Both the position numbers and the translations under genes were made by a program. A stretch of 64,000 nucleotides of DNA from Anoplopoma fimbria (taxonomy: Eukaryota > Chordata > Actinopteri > Perciformes > Anoplopomatidae): NCBI RefSeq assembly GCF_027596085.1, contig NC_072451.1, positions 11,750,795-11,814,794 on the forward strand. The letters are read 5' to 3'. The notes beneath the pieces are model-generated. The model saw nothing but the letters and a program-made list of their open reading frames with translations. It searched no databases and had not been told where the DNA came from. Of this stretch, positions 11,361 to 25,165 are shown piece by piece (position 1 is the stretch's first letter; each line of letters begins with the position of its first letter).

Positions 11361-11487
11361 TTTTAGTTTATTTGATTGTCACTTGTTATTTCATTTTTTT
11401 TCTTATGCACTGTCTTGCTGGCTGGTCTGTCAAAGCACTTTGTAAACCTTGTTTTTAAAAGGTGCTATATAAATAAAGTTATTATTA

Positions 11488-14400
11488 TCTTCCTGATGGG
11501 AGTGTCATATCAGAAAGCGCTCAAAAGCGTCGTAGAGAGCAGTTACAAAACATGTATGTTAGGTTATTTCATTCCATTTGGAGGACATATTGAGCTAATA
11601 AACTAGTCCCCTGTGATTTAGATGAGATAGATGACTTACAAGATGTAACTTTTTCTGACGCCATCTACTGAGCAGGTATGGCATGATATCTGGAAAAAAG
11701 AATGATTCAACAGCCTATTACCCAATCATTAACATTGTGCCTAATCACCCTTTGTGTGGTAGGTGTTTTCCTCCCTGCACAGTGAATGATATTCAATTGT
11801 ATTCACAGCAGTTTGTTCATGAAGGAAGATTAAGCAACTTGTGTTTGTTGCTATGACAGCATGTCTGAGCAAATGCATAAACAGGGCTATTTTAAAAAAA
11901 ATGACTAAGACTGCCATTTCTGGGCAGTTCAGCACAAAAATGGCAGCTACAAAAAATGTTTCCAAACTAAATGTATTCTATAGTCTATAAGACATCAGCC
12001 TGTGAGATGTTGGATCACATCGATTTACAACAACAGATCGGTAATATCCACCACATTTTTCTCCACAACCATTTTGATTTCACTGCTCTAGTGAGAATGA
12101 CAAATCCCAACCGAGGGGAACATTTGAGCTCCTGGGAACCTATTGGTCGTCTCGTCACTGAGCTGTGGTCTTTCCTTCTTAGCTCAGTTATTGATCTGCC
12201 GCTTAGGCAATTAGTCTGAGCAGACCCTATTCCCTGCTTATCCTTCTTCCTCCTTGCTCCCATCTAAAGCTCTTAGAAAACACCAAAGGATTGCCCAGAG
12301 TCAAAAGAAGCCAAATTACCTGCTCTTTTTCTTTCTTCATTGTGATCACCTGCCAGCTACAGGGGTTAGGAAAGGTCTGGACTGGACATACAACTCAATC
12401 ACCCCTCCCTCTCTCCCTCATTCTGCACACAGGGCCTGCAATTGAGTGACGCTGCTGCCTAGTCTAGTGAAAGAGATTACAATTTAGGAGAGGGAAAGGG
12501 ACAGGCACTTGTTTAGTCCTCTTGTCAATATAAGTAGGTGGCTTAGAGAGGGATGCTCCTTCATTTTAACCTGCACTGGCTAAAATAGCACTTTGGTGAC
12601 TCATCAGGAAACAAACTCAGAAACTCTGTGACGAATAACTGAAGCTATCTTTTAGGACTTGGCACTTGTTTGCTGCAGTTACATATGCTTCTTCATCACC
12701 TGATTTTTCAATACCACTGTGTGAGAAATTTCATTCAATGTCCATTCCTAAAACCACAATTACATTCAGGAAAACACTTTCACTCCCAACTCCTCAACCA
12801 ATGTCTGCTGAGTGGCCCTCTGCTTCAGACTATAACGCTCTAGGTTCCCCTTAAGTGTCAGTTTTGGATGTGTCAGGGAGGGCGTGTTGGATTGGCTCTT
12901 TCATGCACAGAGTCTTTTTTATATCAATATCTGTATTCACAGGAAACATCCAGTTTCCCCTCATTAGATGCATACAGTTTATTTTCAAAATATACCATTA
13001 ATGTACAGGTTTTTAAGGCTCACTTATGCAGCATAAACTTGGTTAGGGTTGAGCGACAAAAGTACTTGTTCGGCTACACTGAAGTTGGTTGAAAGCCCTG
13101 TGTGCTCATACAGAAGCTAAAAGGTATCCAACACCGAGGGCCATTGACCAAGCATCCTAATGTGACGAGATGACGAGTGAGCACGTGTTGAGACAGTAGC
13201 AATCATTTGCATTTCAGTTAGTAGGACAGTAGGCTCACATTCATTGCATCACCTTTTTAAGAACAAAAACAGCTCAAAGAAAACTAGAACCAGAGATAAT
13301 TTCTAAGACCTAAGATTAACTTTTTGGTTTGTTTTTGTCTTCAGCAGCCTTGCTATATAGTGAACCTCCACCAAGGCTTAAATTCACTACCCATCATAGA
13401 TGTGTTTCCTATTACCCGTTTGACACTGAACTTAAATTGGCCTGTTTCCTTGTTGAGGAAATCCTCGCTTTCTTGTTTCAACCGATTTCTTGGTAGCGGG
13501 CACTGGAATGGGGAAGAGCTGAACAAAAAGAGTCACTGCTTGTTTGTCTGTTTGCAATAGCTGTGTTCCTAGGGTTTTCTCTAAAATAAATAGCTATATG
13601 GCTTCATACGGATATAGTAAGACTTACTGATGTAACAAGAAAAGTAAGTCTGCAGGTGCTGCTTAGAGAATGAATGAGATAGATGGTAAATACAGGAAGG
13701 ACACAAGCCAAAGTGATTTTAGCAGACAACTGAGTACAACTAGTGATGCTACATTATACTTAAAAGCAACGTCAAAGACAACACGGATGTTTTTTTTCAA
13801 AGACAGCTCCCTGGAAGTCAGCATGTGACAGGAGGTCAGTCTCTCACCTCCTTTCATCACCGGTAGGCTGGTAGCATGTTTAGAGTGCCAGTTTTATAGA
13901 AAGCCCTACATACTCTGAATTGGTCCTCGCAGATATATTCATTTAAGTCAGCTATCATCAAGCATATTGGACAAACAATATTAAGACAAAGTTTATAATG
14001 ACAAGAAAGCAATAATCTCAAAACGTGCTGCTGTGCCCACTCAGTATCGTATTAAAACAATCTTTCAACTCTTGAAAGGATCCTATTGAGAAAAGGATAT
14101 CTTGTCTGATCTCTGATATTCTGGAGCTTTAAATGATAACGGGTGCTGGGTTGTCTGTGGGAGCTCAAGTTTATCCTTCACAACATCAAACCGGCCTAAA
14201 TGCCAGCATTCATCAGATATCTGCCTCTATGAGCATCCGTCTCTAGTGATGGCACATCTCTCCTCCTGACATTTGGTTAACTGGGAGTAGCAAAGGGGAG
14301 GGAGGGAGCATCACTTTAATTACAGGGTGATGCTGTGTTGAGGAGGCTATTGCAAGCTAATGACCATTGCTAAGATTCCCTGACAGCAGCAGCAGTGACA

Positions 14401-17400
14401 TGCACATGTCTAAACCTTAACAAAGAGTTTTTTATCGCCTAAAACTATGTTTCCTGCGAAGACAGAAGTTTATTTAGAAAAAAAAACATTTGCACGTGTT
14501 GGAGGCTTTCGTAGGGAAATGCACAAAAAATGAGGATAAACTTTTCGTAGGATAACATACGAACCTTTGTTTGAGAATACATTGCATAGTACCGCTGACC
14601 AAGCTGCTGGATTTGACTAGTAAGATTGTGTTGGTTTGCTGGTATCCATATAGGTTATATATAGGTTTGTGCTTGTGACTACAAGTATTTAATTATGTAG
14701 ATACATACTTAAGCACTGTCTTCTTTTGAAGTAACATGATATCTGGTTGCCATTGACTGACTAAACATCTCCAGCCATTTAGCATACAGGAACGTATCGC
14801 TTTGCCATCATTTCTCTCCTTGCCTCATGAAATTGACATAATTAGTTTACCTATTGACAGACTCTTCATGCCCTCGATGGATAATTTTTAACTGAAACAG
14901 TGTCTGAGTGAAAAAAAAAAGAGGATCAAAGTTTTTAGTCAGCTAATGAAGCAGTAATGGCGATGATTGTTTTCCTACTTGGAGGAGAGTTTTTGTGAGA
15001 CTAATGACTTCTAAGCGATAATTAATTGATTCTCGGCCACCTGAATAAGCAGAGTTTTAATAACAAGTGACAACAAGAACAAGTCCCAATATAACCGTCT
15101 CTCCACCATGTGAGTAAATCTCTATATAGCTCTGTTTCTGTTGTGTGGGAGCAAAGTTAAACGTTCCTTTGAGTCTCAAGAATGATGATGACACACTGGA
15201 AAAAGACCCTGTATTCTAAAAGTAGATGTGTAAGTGACATAAATTACACGAATCAGTGTCTTTCAATTTGTGAATGCCTACAAAGACTTTGCTTCTTGAA
15301 TGAAGCAAAGTGTTGCACTTGAGTGAGATTCCAGGAATGTTGAGAATGAGCTGAGGATGTTGCTGAGGTTACATTAGCACATGGATACAGGAGTGTAAAC
15401 CTCTCAAGCGCTGTTCCCAAGCGAAATAGAGTCAGATTGTTTCACTCTAATACATATTTTCCAGATGCTTGAGGTGCAATTGATTGCTGTTTCTCCTGCT
15501 CAGAGGTTTTACTCTTAGATCTATTATATCTGTTCCTCTGGGCCTTAAAAGGAGAGCTGAAATTCCTTTCAGCAGTTTCCAACAAATATATACCCCACAC
15601 AGACAGAAACCCTCCATGGACATTGTGTCAGTCAGTGAAATGGCTCAATAAATAGTTTTGTGTGAACGTGTGATAAATCTCATACTGAGAGCTCTGTACT
15701 GCACATGTTTTGTTATGTAAAGGTTTCCTAAACAGCTAAAGCTTGACAACATCAGGAACATGCTGCTTAGACAGCTTGGGAAAGAAGGCACCTTTTTAGT
15801 CGTCAGTTCAGAGTCTGATATGCTGTTTGTGTGTCAAGGCAAATCCCCCAAGGCCCGACGGAGCTCTTATCTACACTTCACTTTGAAACTGATTTCTCTT
15901 TTGTGTTTGTTTTCCAAGGAACATGTTATATTGCTCTACCCTATGTTATTTAGTTTAATATTCTTAAAGTTTGTTTTCTGAAGAAGTGCTTTCACCAGTT
16001 TTCATTTCAAGTCAAGTGCAGCTAATTGTCAACTTGACTGATTCAGGTTTTTAGCAGTCGCATCAGATATTTGGGAAAAACAAAGAATTGTGGTTTGGTC
16101 TAATATGCTGTTTTCTCTACTTTGATACCAAATAAAAAAATGTTTTACATTGCCCTGATTTCAACCAGATCCTGGGGGAAAAGTTCAAATATATTTAACT
16201 TCTGAACACTCTGATCTCAACAACAAATGTCCAGTGACATTTTGGCATTGACAGAAGGCAGTTACAACTCTAATTTCACATCTAAATATGTAGAAAAAAA
16301 TTAATGTTATTGACATGTGAACAGGCAGCATCCTTCAGGTCTGATAAGTGAAGCCAATGGGGAAGTGACCTAAACTCCTTTTTACTGGCCAGGAGGACAG
16401 CTCAACTGTGGCGGAAAAAATAAAACGTCCTCATCAGCACACCCCTTGGTTCTAGAGGTGGAAATTATGAAATACTTTGCCGTCTCAAATTGTTTTGTTC
16501 AGCTCAAAGACTGCTAGACACTGACTATGTACTTGTTGAATCTTTCAAGTTTTCAAGTTCACTTGAGTCCATACTTCAGCGAGTGAAACCAGCTGTGTTC
16601 TCAGTTCAGCCTTAGGCTCAGTCTGCGTTTAGTTAAAACTGTTATATTCAGTTAAAAAAAAGCAGGGCTATAAGGCCACCCTAAATGACAGCTGGATACT
16701 GCTGATATCAACCAGGACCAATCAGTGCATTATGAGAGCTACTGTCAGCTACAGATGTGGTTTAGGTTTGTGTGACGACACAGAGAGGTGACTGATGATT
16801 CAAAAGGAGAATAGCTGCTCCTAAAGAGGTTAGTGTAGATGCTGCAACAGCATGCCTGCATTTAGAGAGGAGAATAGAACAACACTGAAAGTTTAATGTT
16901 ATTATCCCCCCTCCATATGGTTTGTTGATCTGATTGGTTAAAATTAGCCCTTGGTAGAATGTGATAAACAATTGGTTCATCCAATCACTGGACAAATATA
17001 TTTTTTGAAAGGGTCTGCCCTTTTCTAAACAGTTTCCAATGACGGCTTCTCAGATGTTTTTTTTCTAACAGACCCTGTGGCATGTCTGGTTACTATACAG
17101 CCTCTGTTTAAAATGTTTATAGCTCAGCAGCAAACAACATGCTACAAAGTTTCAGATCATCATGTTTAAGGAGGTTTTTGCAGTCTTTCGGTTAGCAGTA
17201 TCCATGAAACAGAATACAAGTTACTGTTTCCTGCAATTTGATTTTTAAGTGGTAGTCTGCAGGGTTTTCATTTTTTTCTGTTTGTTATTTCTGGTTTTAG
17301 ATAGCTATTCCCAAAGACCAGTTTTCTTTCATGTGAGATGTCTTTTTTATTGAATTTTCGAGTTTGGGTCGCAACACAAGAACATGTGTCAGACCACATA

Positions 17401-18444
17401 GCACCAGGATTATAAACCATTTAAATATACATTCCTTCATTCATGCTGTTATTTAAATACATATTGTAGCATTCTTTGTTTTTACTCATATCAGTTGAAG
17501 TCTCCCTCCTTTTCAAAATGTTTCTCTTCTTATGCTCATGTACCTTAAATATGTCAGACCTCTTGTTTCTGTGCAAAGTTTGTCCGTAGAGAGGTGCTTT
17601 CACATTCTTCTACTGAAGTTGGAGATGTATGTGCACTTCCCTAAAATACAAACTTACCCCTGGTAAGCTTTTGGTGAACAACAGACTCCTCATCTGAGGT
17701 AAAAATGTATGGCTGAATCTTTACGATGTTTCCTGTGTTGCCATCTTGATGTGTACTGTTCTTTCACCAGTCAACCTGGTGGGAGGGCCTGTGATATTTG
17801 CACATTTTAACATTCATAACTCCAGAATTTCTAAATGAGGGATAAGGATTAGATCTTCCAGTTTATCAGAGTTTTATATTTTTACTCTTAATTGGGAAAA
17901 ACCATGTTAGACAAATGATTAATAAAAGCAGAATTTTGCAATACTTTAAATTGGTCTGGATGGGAACTCTATATTTATTGATATAAAACGATTTAAAAGT
18001 TTAAAATATTCCACTGTCAAACTTTAGCCTCTTTTTTTACTTGTTCACACTAAGAAGAAGACATTACATTTACTGGTGTCACCCTAAAGGATTTGTGGGT
18101 TATAAACTCTTCAAACCTCCTCCAGTGTGTCAAGCTGTCTGCTTCAGCGTTTTTAAGACAAATCAGTTTACAGTTAATGAAATCAGCAAATATGGAGTTA
18201 TTTCAAGAAAAAAAGAAGGAAAACTGCACTCTAAGCCTGACAGGGGACAGGCTGAGGGCGGCTTGAATATTAAACAAACACCATTCTGTCAAGCAAAAGC
18301 TATACGTGATGTTCTCTGTCTGTGTGTTGAGGTAATTACAGTGTGTCATGTATGTCAGTGTTACATTGTTGATGACATCAGGGAGCGTTCTGGTGTGTGG
18401 CTTTGGGAGATTCAGGAGAGTTGTTCATGGCCACTAATACTGAC

Positions 18445-18446
<2 letters not shown>
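11488..18446. other. 7-kb gene-free stretch with CNE-like patches
   Basis: No transposase, RT or exon-like block was found. Patches at 12080-12250 (GCAATTAGTC near 12208), 14220-14420 and 14930-15080 (AGCTAATGA, AATTAATTGATT) have CNE-like composition. The remainder is ordinary AT-leaning DNA. Short open frames on both strands show no domains. Confidence 0.4.
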
Positions 18447-18523
<77 letters not shown>

Positions 18524-18541
18524 TGTGTGTGTGTGTGTGTG
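18447..18541. repeat. (GT)n microsatellite, one interruption
   Basis: About 95 bp of TG repeat with a GTGGTG break near 18516. Frames reading as poly C-V or poly T-H across it are artefacts. Confidence 0.97.
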
Positions 18542-19404
18542 CATCGCGGTAGCAGCAGGGACTCAGCATTCCCATGCCTGACACGTCCTAGGGCAAACGC
18601 CACGGCGATTTACCCTCTGCTCTGTTGCCGTGGTGACTGAGTCACTAAGGAGGGTGTGTGTGTGTTTGTGTTAGTATGTGTGTGGAGCGGGGCAGACAAG
18701 GGCCATGCTACTTTAAGATGATACCCCCCCCCCATCTCCCTTTTTTTGTCTCATTTTTCATTTCCTCTTTTACCCGCTCCCCTTTTCTCAGCATCTTTTT
18801 CTCAGTTTTCCCATCATGCACTCCTTCCTTCATCATTTCTCTCTTCAACTTAAACCTAAACTTACAGTTTGTCCTTCCCCTCACAGTAGTCAGCACTCAA
18901 AGGGCCAGTTAGTCAGTTAAACATACAGCCATACACTTTCCCGAATCTATCAGCATGCAAACTCACCGTCTCAGGCTTGCACTGACAGATTATTCAAATT
19001 ATTGATATCATTTATCACAAGACAATATCATTATTCGTGCTTTGTCAGCCTGCCTCCGCATATCAGACGTGTCAGACAAAATGAGCAGCTAAATCACATA
19101 AGACACTGGGAGAGAATGCTAAATAGCGTGGATGAAGCATAATACACATCTTCGTGCTTTATTAAAGGTTTAGATTAGGGGAGAAGAGAGAGCCGTGCTC
19201 CAAATCCCACCGCCTAGCAAGGCTTAAGGTGTGATGGGAGAGGTTTGAAAAGCGTGGCAGTCTGCGTGAGACAGAAAGTGAGATAAGATGCTAAAAATAG
19301 GACGGGAAGAGCAGAGAGAGATATTTAGACAGAGATAGTGTTGGTGAAGATTAGTGTAGGAATCCGGGCTTCCTTTTAATTGTCTTGTATTTAGCTTGGA
19401 ACTC

Positions 19405-19410
<6 letters not shown>
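18542..19410. other. unannotated DNA, no gene seen
   Basis: A short second TG patch (18653-18684), a C8-9 run near 18725 and a pyrimidine-rich stretch to 18850. The 19020-19330 section is free of repeats and mildly CNE-like. Confidence 0.4.

Positions 19411-19502
<92 letters not shown>
19411..19502. repeat. (GT)n microsatellite
   Basis: About 92 bp of uninterrupted TG repeat. Confidence 0.97.
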
Positions 19503-19503
<1 letters not shown>

Positions 19504-19548
19504 TCTGACTGAATATCATCATTAAGTCTTGGTGCTGACCAGTATGTC

Positions 19549-19640
19549 ATGTCAAGTAAATTTTATTGATATTGCGCATAACACAAACCTGCAGGGCCTT
19601 TACAGTGTGAACTTTGATCCTCCGATCGGATAAAAAAAAA
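19549..19640 (-). repeat. reversed retroposon-tail fragment
   Basis: GTCAAGTAAATTTTATTGAT followed by ATTGCGC resembles the reversed 3' end of fish retroposons (usual form GTCAAGTCAATTTTATTTAT). Confidence 0.4.
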
Positions 19641-21993
19641 AACATGTTTTCATCGATATCCACCCTTCTGCAGTAGTATGATTGGTCTTTCATGACTTCA
19701 TCACAAGAGTTAAACTAGACTTTATGTATTCATGTTGATATTTGATGATTATAATTTACTGATTTTTATCAGTCCTGGAACAATAGTCTAATAATAACAA
19801 TCACCGTGATTAGTATGTGCTGTAGTGATATACAAGGTCCATAATGGAATCAAGAAAGTACATATTAGGATGTACAGGCATTATTTGACTTGCTCTGTTT
19901 AATGACAAAACTTCAGGTTTATATTAATTAATTGGCATGCCTATTTATGTACAAAACCATAATGTTTAAAGCAACTTGATTACTCTCCAGAACTAACAGA
20001 CACAATATGCCATATCATTAATGTGCTTCAATGGATGGAAGCTGCAAAAACACCATTAGAATAAGCCCAGTGGAACAGATCTCCAATGCGTGGGTTTACT
20101 GAACTCAGATGCAAATGGTCACAGTGTCAGAACCCTCGCTGACAACGTTTGTTTACAAGATAAATACCCGGGTGTCAAAGTACGTCAAAGACTATCCAGC
20201 CCATCATGTCACTGCTGTCAAACTTTAAAACTCCTCTCTGCTGTGCCAGTTGTTATTTCAGTTGAACCGATGCGACCCCCCTCCGCCCCTTCACACCATC
20301 AGTGCCTAGTCCTGCTCCACATCACATCATTCAGATCTCAATCAGTGTATGAACTCAGATGGCATTTCTACCCCCTAAATGCACTATGTCACAATGGGGT
20401 CCAAGCCCAGGACACCTCACATTTCACTATGTTGCAACCAAGGTAATAATTAATTGTATATGTATCTATATATGAAGCCTATCCCCTGATTGAAATGACA
20501 TGTGTGCTGTGATAACTACGGCCATCCCCTTACATTCTCTCTATCACCACAATGACTTTTGTAGTTCCCACTGAAACATGTCCACAATAGTCGGTTTGGT
20601 TATCACACATGTTGGTAAAACATACCATCTTCATGAATTTTGGTGGTCCCCTTAGTTCTCATCACTTATCGCTTTACACTAGCATTGGGTCATCATTTTA
20701 AATTGTGCAATACTTTGGTTTATCTATGTAAAATATTTGATTGTCTTTGCAAAGAGCATCACGGCCTCACAGAGCCACTAGTGTTGACTTGTTACATAGT
20801 ATTACACATTTTATCCTTCATAAACAGTAATATAAACTACAAGTACACATGATTTTAATAAGCTATGTGCGGTAGTACACACATTATTTTCCATTACGTA
20901 TTAAATCTTTGGTCATCTAGTAAGAACTGAAATAAGAGCTCCTTCTGAGCATTCAGCAGCAGGAAACCATCTATTTAAACACGTTTACCAATGACTCCCA
21001 AACCAACACGTATGACTGTCGAGAGGACCAGCGACAGGCCCCAGCTGTGAAATGGTCAAAGTTTTAAAAATGTGCTTGACATTGTGGATTGAGACAAAAA
21101 TGACTTGGTTAGCTTCAGGAACTGATAGTGATTTGTGTTAAAAAACATATCTATGTTACGTTTCATCGTAAATTGAAATAAGCCAGTCTCCTGGGTGAAA
21201 GTCAGTGAAAGTGTTTGTTTGACCTGCACATCCAACCCGACTTTCTCCCTTTGGACTCAATCACTCTTCATACTCTGTCACCTGACTGCCTCCATTGCTC
21301 CTGTCACAATTAAAATTACCACTACAGGTTGCCGCCTAACAATAAGCGTAAATATGAGTCGTAATAAGCTGTTTGCACTGACAACCTATACAGACATTTT
21401 TTTGTGGGAGGACAGTCTAATACAAACACATAGCAGCACTAAAGCACCGCTGCAGAACACTATCCACATCAGAACTCCCACAACACCATCATCAGGAGTA
21501 CGTGCTGATGAACATAAAACACTCGTGCCATCTGCCCCACAGAGTTAATGATCAAATATACTCATTACCTGACAATGGATTCAACACGTTGTCAACATTT
21601 GGACACAGTGAAGAGATGGCAGGGCACATTGTCTATAATTAGACTCATAGAATTGTCAGTCTGGCAAAGTGAGCGACTAAAGGCAACACTGTTAAAGGTT
21701 GTCATAATAAGGCTATTAGATGAGCTTATCTGCCTTGTCTCCCTTTGTTCATTGTGATGATTATTATGCCGCTGTAGATGGAATGGAGAGGAGATGGGAC
21801 AGTGTGCAGACGTTCACTGAGTTTGACATTGCCCTTCAGTTCCACAGGGAGGAAGCCTGAAATTAAGTTGCCTGAAATTCTGCCTTTCTGTCTGAGGAGA
21901 GGTCAAGGAGTGTTAGGCAATGCTTATTCACCGCAGCAATGCTCTGAATGGCTGTCGAGCTGAGGAAGAGGGAATCCAGTCACGTCGTGTCAG
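19641..21993. other. unannotated DNA, no gene seen
   Basis: Open plus frames of 118 codons (20090-20446) and 117 codons (21195-21548) have no recognisable domain and look like chance frames. No repeat recognised. Confidence 0.4.
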
Positions 21994-21999
21994 AGGAGA

Positions 22000-22024
22000 G
22001 GGAGGGGGAGGGGAGGGGGAGGGG
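22000..22024 (+). other. G-quadruplex motif
   Basis: G-runs of 3, 5, 4, 5 and 4 are separated by single A bases. This fits a stable intramolecular G-quadruplex on the plus strand. No promoter or gene start is visible beside it. Confidence 0.7.
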
Positions 22025-22309
22025 AAAGACAGAGGGGGAGTAACATATAGGCATATTACATATAAGTAGCTTAGCTGAGGCTGAAAACTGTGTACTCTAA
22101 GTACTAGTTTAAATAAATACTTCATTTAAAGTATGCATCCCTCTTCTTTGAAAGCTTTAACTCTTATTCACGTCATTTTCACATCTTTACCCAAACTGCT
22201 CATTACTGCAGCATGTTACGTTCAAACATGCATGCCTCACTGACGTGCCATCAACATACAGTAAGATTGATATTTTTCATACAGAAACTAAAAACCCACT
22301 GATTTAGTC

Positions 22310-22620
22310 TGGCCTTAATATATAATTGTATCTTTTATTTTATTATAATGGCTTATTATTTTTTTTATTAGTTTATTATTTGCTTGTTGATTTGATAGTG
22401 TTTTATGCAATGGTTTTAGTATTTATACAAAGTATATTTCACTCCTTTATTAACATTTCACTGTTTTACCATAATCACTTTATTCAGTATTTTATTTTTA
22501 TTATTTTTTTCTACTCAATTTGGTTTGCATCAGTCTATTCATCTTCTCTCCATTTCCGTCAGTGTTTGTATTCTTTCAACATCCTGTTTGTTTGTGTCAA
22601 TTTGTAAAGCATATTACATT
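22310..22620 (+). repeat. possible decayed LINE 3' UTR
   Basis: A very T-rich stretch begins near GTCTGGCCTTAATATATAAT and ends in a GTCAATTTGTAAAGCAT string. Its layout resembles the LINE 3' UTR at 11160-11487 (CTGTCAAAGCACTTTGTAAA). The homology is weak. Confidence 0.25.
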
Positions 22621-22804
22621 TCATTTGATTAATGAAATTATCTCCACGTCACTGCAGAGAAACCAAGAACACAGAGGATGAGAGGTAGACTAGAGCTGCT
22701 GGTTATCCACACAGTTCTCATGCTCAACATATGATCCTCACATAGTCAGAGCGTGGGCTCACAGAAATGGCTTCCATGGCAACAGCAAAATTACCTGTAG
22801 GACA

Positions 22805-22811
22805 GTGTGTG

Positions 22812-22896
<85 letters not shown>
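22805..22896. repeat. (GT)n microsatellite
   Basis: About 92 bp of TG repeat with minor interruptions (GCATG at the start, TTTG near 22880). Confidence 0.97.
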
Positions 22897-24894
22897 TCGA
22901 GAGAGAAAGTAATAGGCTGTTCAGATCTACCAGGGAACTCAGAATTTTTCAGCCAAAACAAGCTGAAAGCTACATGCCTCTATTCACCTCATCCACTTTA
23001 ATTCTTATCCAGTTAAGTCAAATGCACTGAGATGAACAACTTACTCTCCACTGCTGCTAAATGAGTAACAGTATAGTCAAAGTGGACAACAACACATTCA
23101 AAATCTTCAGTTGTCAAAATAAAAAAGATTAATTAATTAATTTCACATAACAAGCTTAATGCTATTGATACATACTGAAACTTTTAGTATATGTGTCTGA
23201 CAAGGTTTTGAACCGTCTTTCATTTAACACTAAAATAAATTTCAACTCCTTAAAGGTCTCCTTTTGTCTGTTTTATTAATACAGGCAGAGTTGTAATATA
23301 ATACGTGTCATATTCAAAACACACTTGGGCTAGAGGTCCCTGAACAATTTGTTTTCTGGTGTCATTTTTCTTACTCTGCCTATTTATAGTTTCAGATACT
23401 AGCAAGTGTTCAGAAACAGGCTGAGCTATTTCCTTATTCTGGTCTTTGATCCAAGTCCTTGCTGCATTCTAAGGATCTGGGGTTGGTTCTGACCAGCTAG
23501 TGAGCCCTTCTGGGGTCGCTGAGCCGAGGAGAAGGGGTCAACTTTGTACTTTGTGTTTAGAAACCGCAACCGACTAATCTTACCCATTCTGTAAATGGCA
23601 ACGAGAACAACTGTTCATATCATCAATAGATCGAATGACTCTGTGTAATGTGAAAGGTGTCAGGTGAAGTCACATCGCATCATCACAAAGCTCTTCTCTG
23701 CTTTACTTTATGAGTTCTGTATTGAGAGCTGGTATTTCTCTCAGGAGTTGCTGGAGAACAAAGAAGAAGGTAAAATGAAGGCGAAAGTTGGAAGTATATT
23801 TGCCAGGTGGCCAGAATCCCCTAAAAAAGATGTTTCCATACAATCATATTGCATTGTTAATTATAGGTAAAGGGAAACATTTTTTTCTCTTGGATTATGT
23901 CTGTTTTCAGCGTATCACAAATTGCATTACATTTTAGTTACAATTTTAACTTTAATCAACTAAAATGATTATCTTAATTGTGCTTTAAGTTTAACTGCCA
24001 CCTCAGAACTCCCACTCTAACAACATGTAGAGAAGTGACTCTTCCCCATCAGTCATGTGTTTGTACATGTGTGCACTTCATGTGTGGCTCCGGTCACTTG
24101 AGACACCCGTAGCACCGTCATACAGCGGAGAGCAATCGAGCCTTGAGAGTCAGTGAATGTGTAGTGTGGTGCATTCTGCAACGATTTCCTGCTGCTGTTT
24201 AATGTATCTATAGAACAGGTCGATGAGCACGCCGGGAAGAATTCTATATTTCTGCCTGATGAACTACTAAATCATCTCTGGGATGGTCGGCTGCGTGAGG
24301 AAAATCCATATCCATTTTACCTTTTGTCTTTCATTGGCCACTACCTCTCAGGTCATCAAAAATAGACACAGGAGAGGGATAGAAAGAGTAGCTTCACCCA
24401 GAGAACAAGTGAGAGATAAAACAAGAGAATTATATGTTGATCTCAATTTACAAAAAAGTCACAGGGCTGTAACTCCATAAACTAAATGACAAACACCCAT
24501 TTCATTTTGTGACACTGATACATACATAAGACTTGACCAACTTTCATGCTTCAATTCCACTGAACCTTAAGCACTTTAATCTTCACGTATGTACAGTTTT
24601 ATGATATGATGTATTTTATTGTAATGTCAATGGTTGCTGTAGTCCTCCACATACTAGGAAGTGATTCCTTCTAAAACACATAGCACATCGCCACATCTTC
24701 TGTTGCACAGCGAAGGTGTGAAGAAGCAACTACACCAAATTGTGAATTACTGGACTGTGAATGTTATTTAACCGATATATTTGTGCACCGGACCAACCAT
24801 CTGGATCCTGTTGACCCAGTTTGCAAGAACAGCACACACAAACATGGTCCAATTCTCACTTTACCTAATGCAAACAATGACCTCTTACAGAAAC
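22897..24894. other. unannotated DNA, no gene seen
   Basis: No recognised repeat or convincing exon. A splice-like acceptor at 24348 was considered and rejected. Confidence 0.4.
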
Positions 24895-25165
24895 TTTAAA
24901 TCACATTTTAATGCTTTATAACAGTGATTATGATGCATCATTACAAAGGATTATGATGTATTTTAACTATTGGAATTAATATCATTGAGTAACCATCAAT
25001 TATGAAATATTATGATATTTGACCTTATAAATTATTATAAAATGCTTTATAATGTGCTATGATTAAAGCACTATGCACTATGAAAATTTAAAAGTGATTA
25101 TAACTATAATAATACAGTGCTATGAGCAGATTATAATGCATTACATGTGTGTTTATATTATAGAC
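24895..25165 (+). repeat. AT-rich dispersed repeat family A, copy 1
   Basis: Dense in TTATAATG/ATTATAA motifs. The 3' part (AACTATAATAATACAGTGCT, then ATGAGCAGATTATAA) is shared almost word for word with 49616-49660 (AACTATAATTATACAGTGCT, then ATGAGCAGATTATAA). The reversed form is seen in the 31.2-kb copy (GTCTATAATACATTATAAAC). No coding capacity. Confidence 0.6.

Larger units (their letters stand above)
10915..11487 (+). mobile_element. 5'-truncated LINE 3' end (L2/CR1-like)
   Basis: The end of an ORF2 is followed by a 3' UTR that finishes AAAGGTGCTATATAAATAAAGTTATTATTAT, a typical fish LINE terminus. The UTR contains a 9-bp tandem array (11272-11360). The coding part is described separately. 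Confidence 0.65.

Noticed and set aside
18041..18640. 199-codon frame through a (GT)n tract
   Set aside because: Its length comes from the stop-free C-V repeat. The same holds for the C-V and T-H frames at 19.2, 22.8, 36.0 and 59.8 kb.
24349..24405. Exon after CTCTCAG at 24348
   Set aside because: The acceptor is fair and one frame is open, but the donor (AAGTGAG) position is ambiguous and the peptide is unremarkable.
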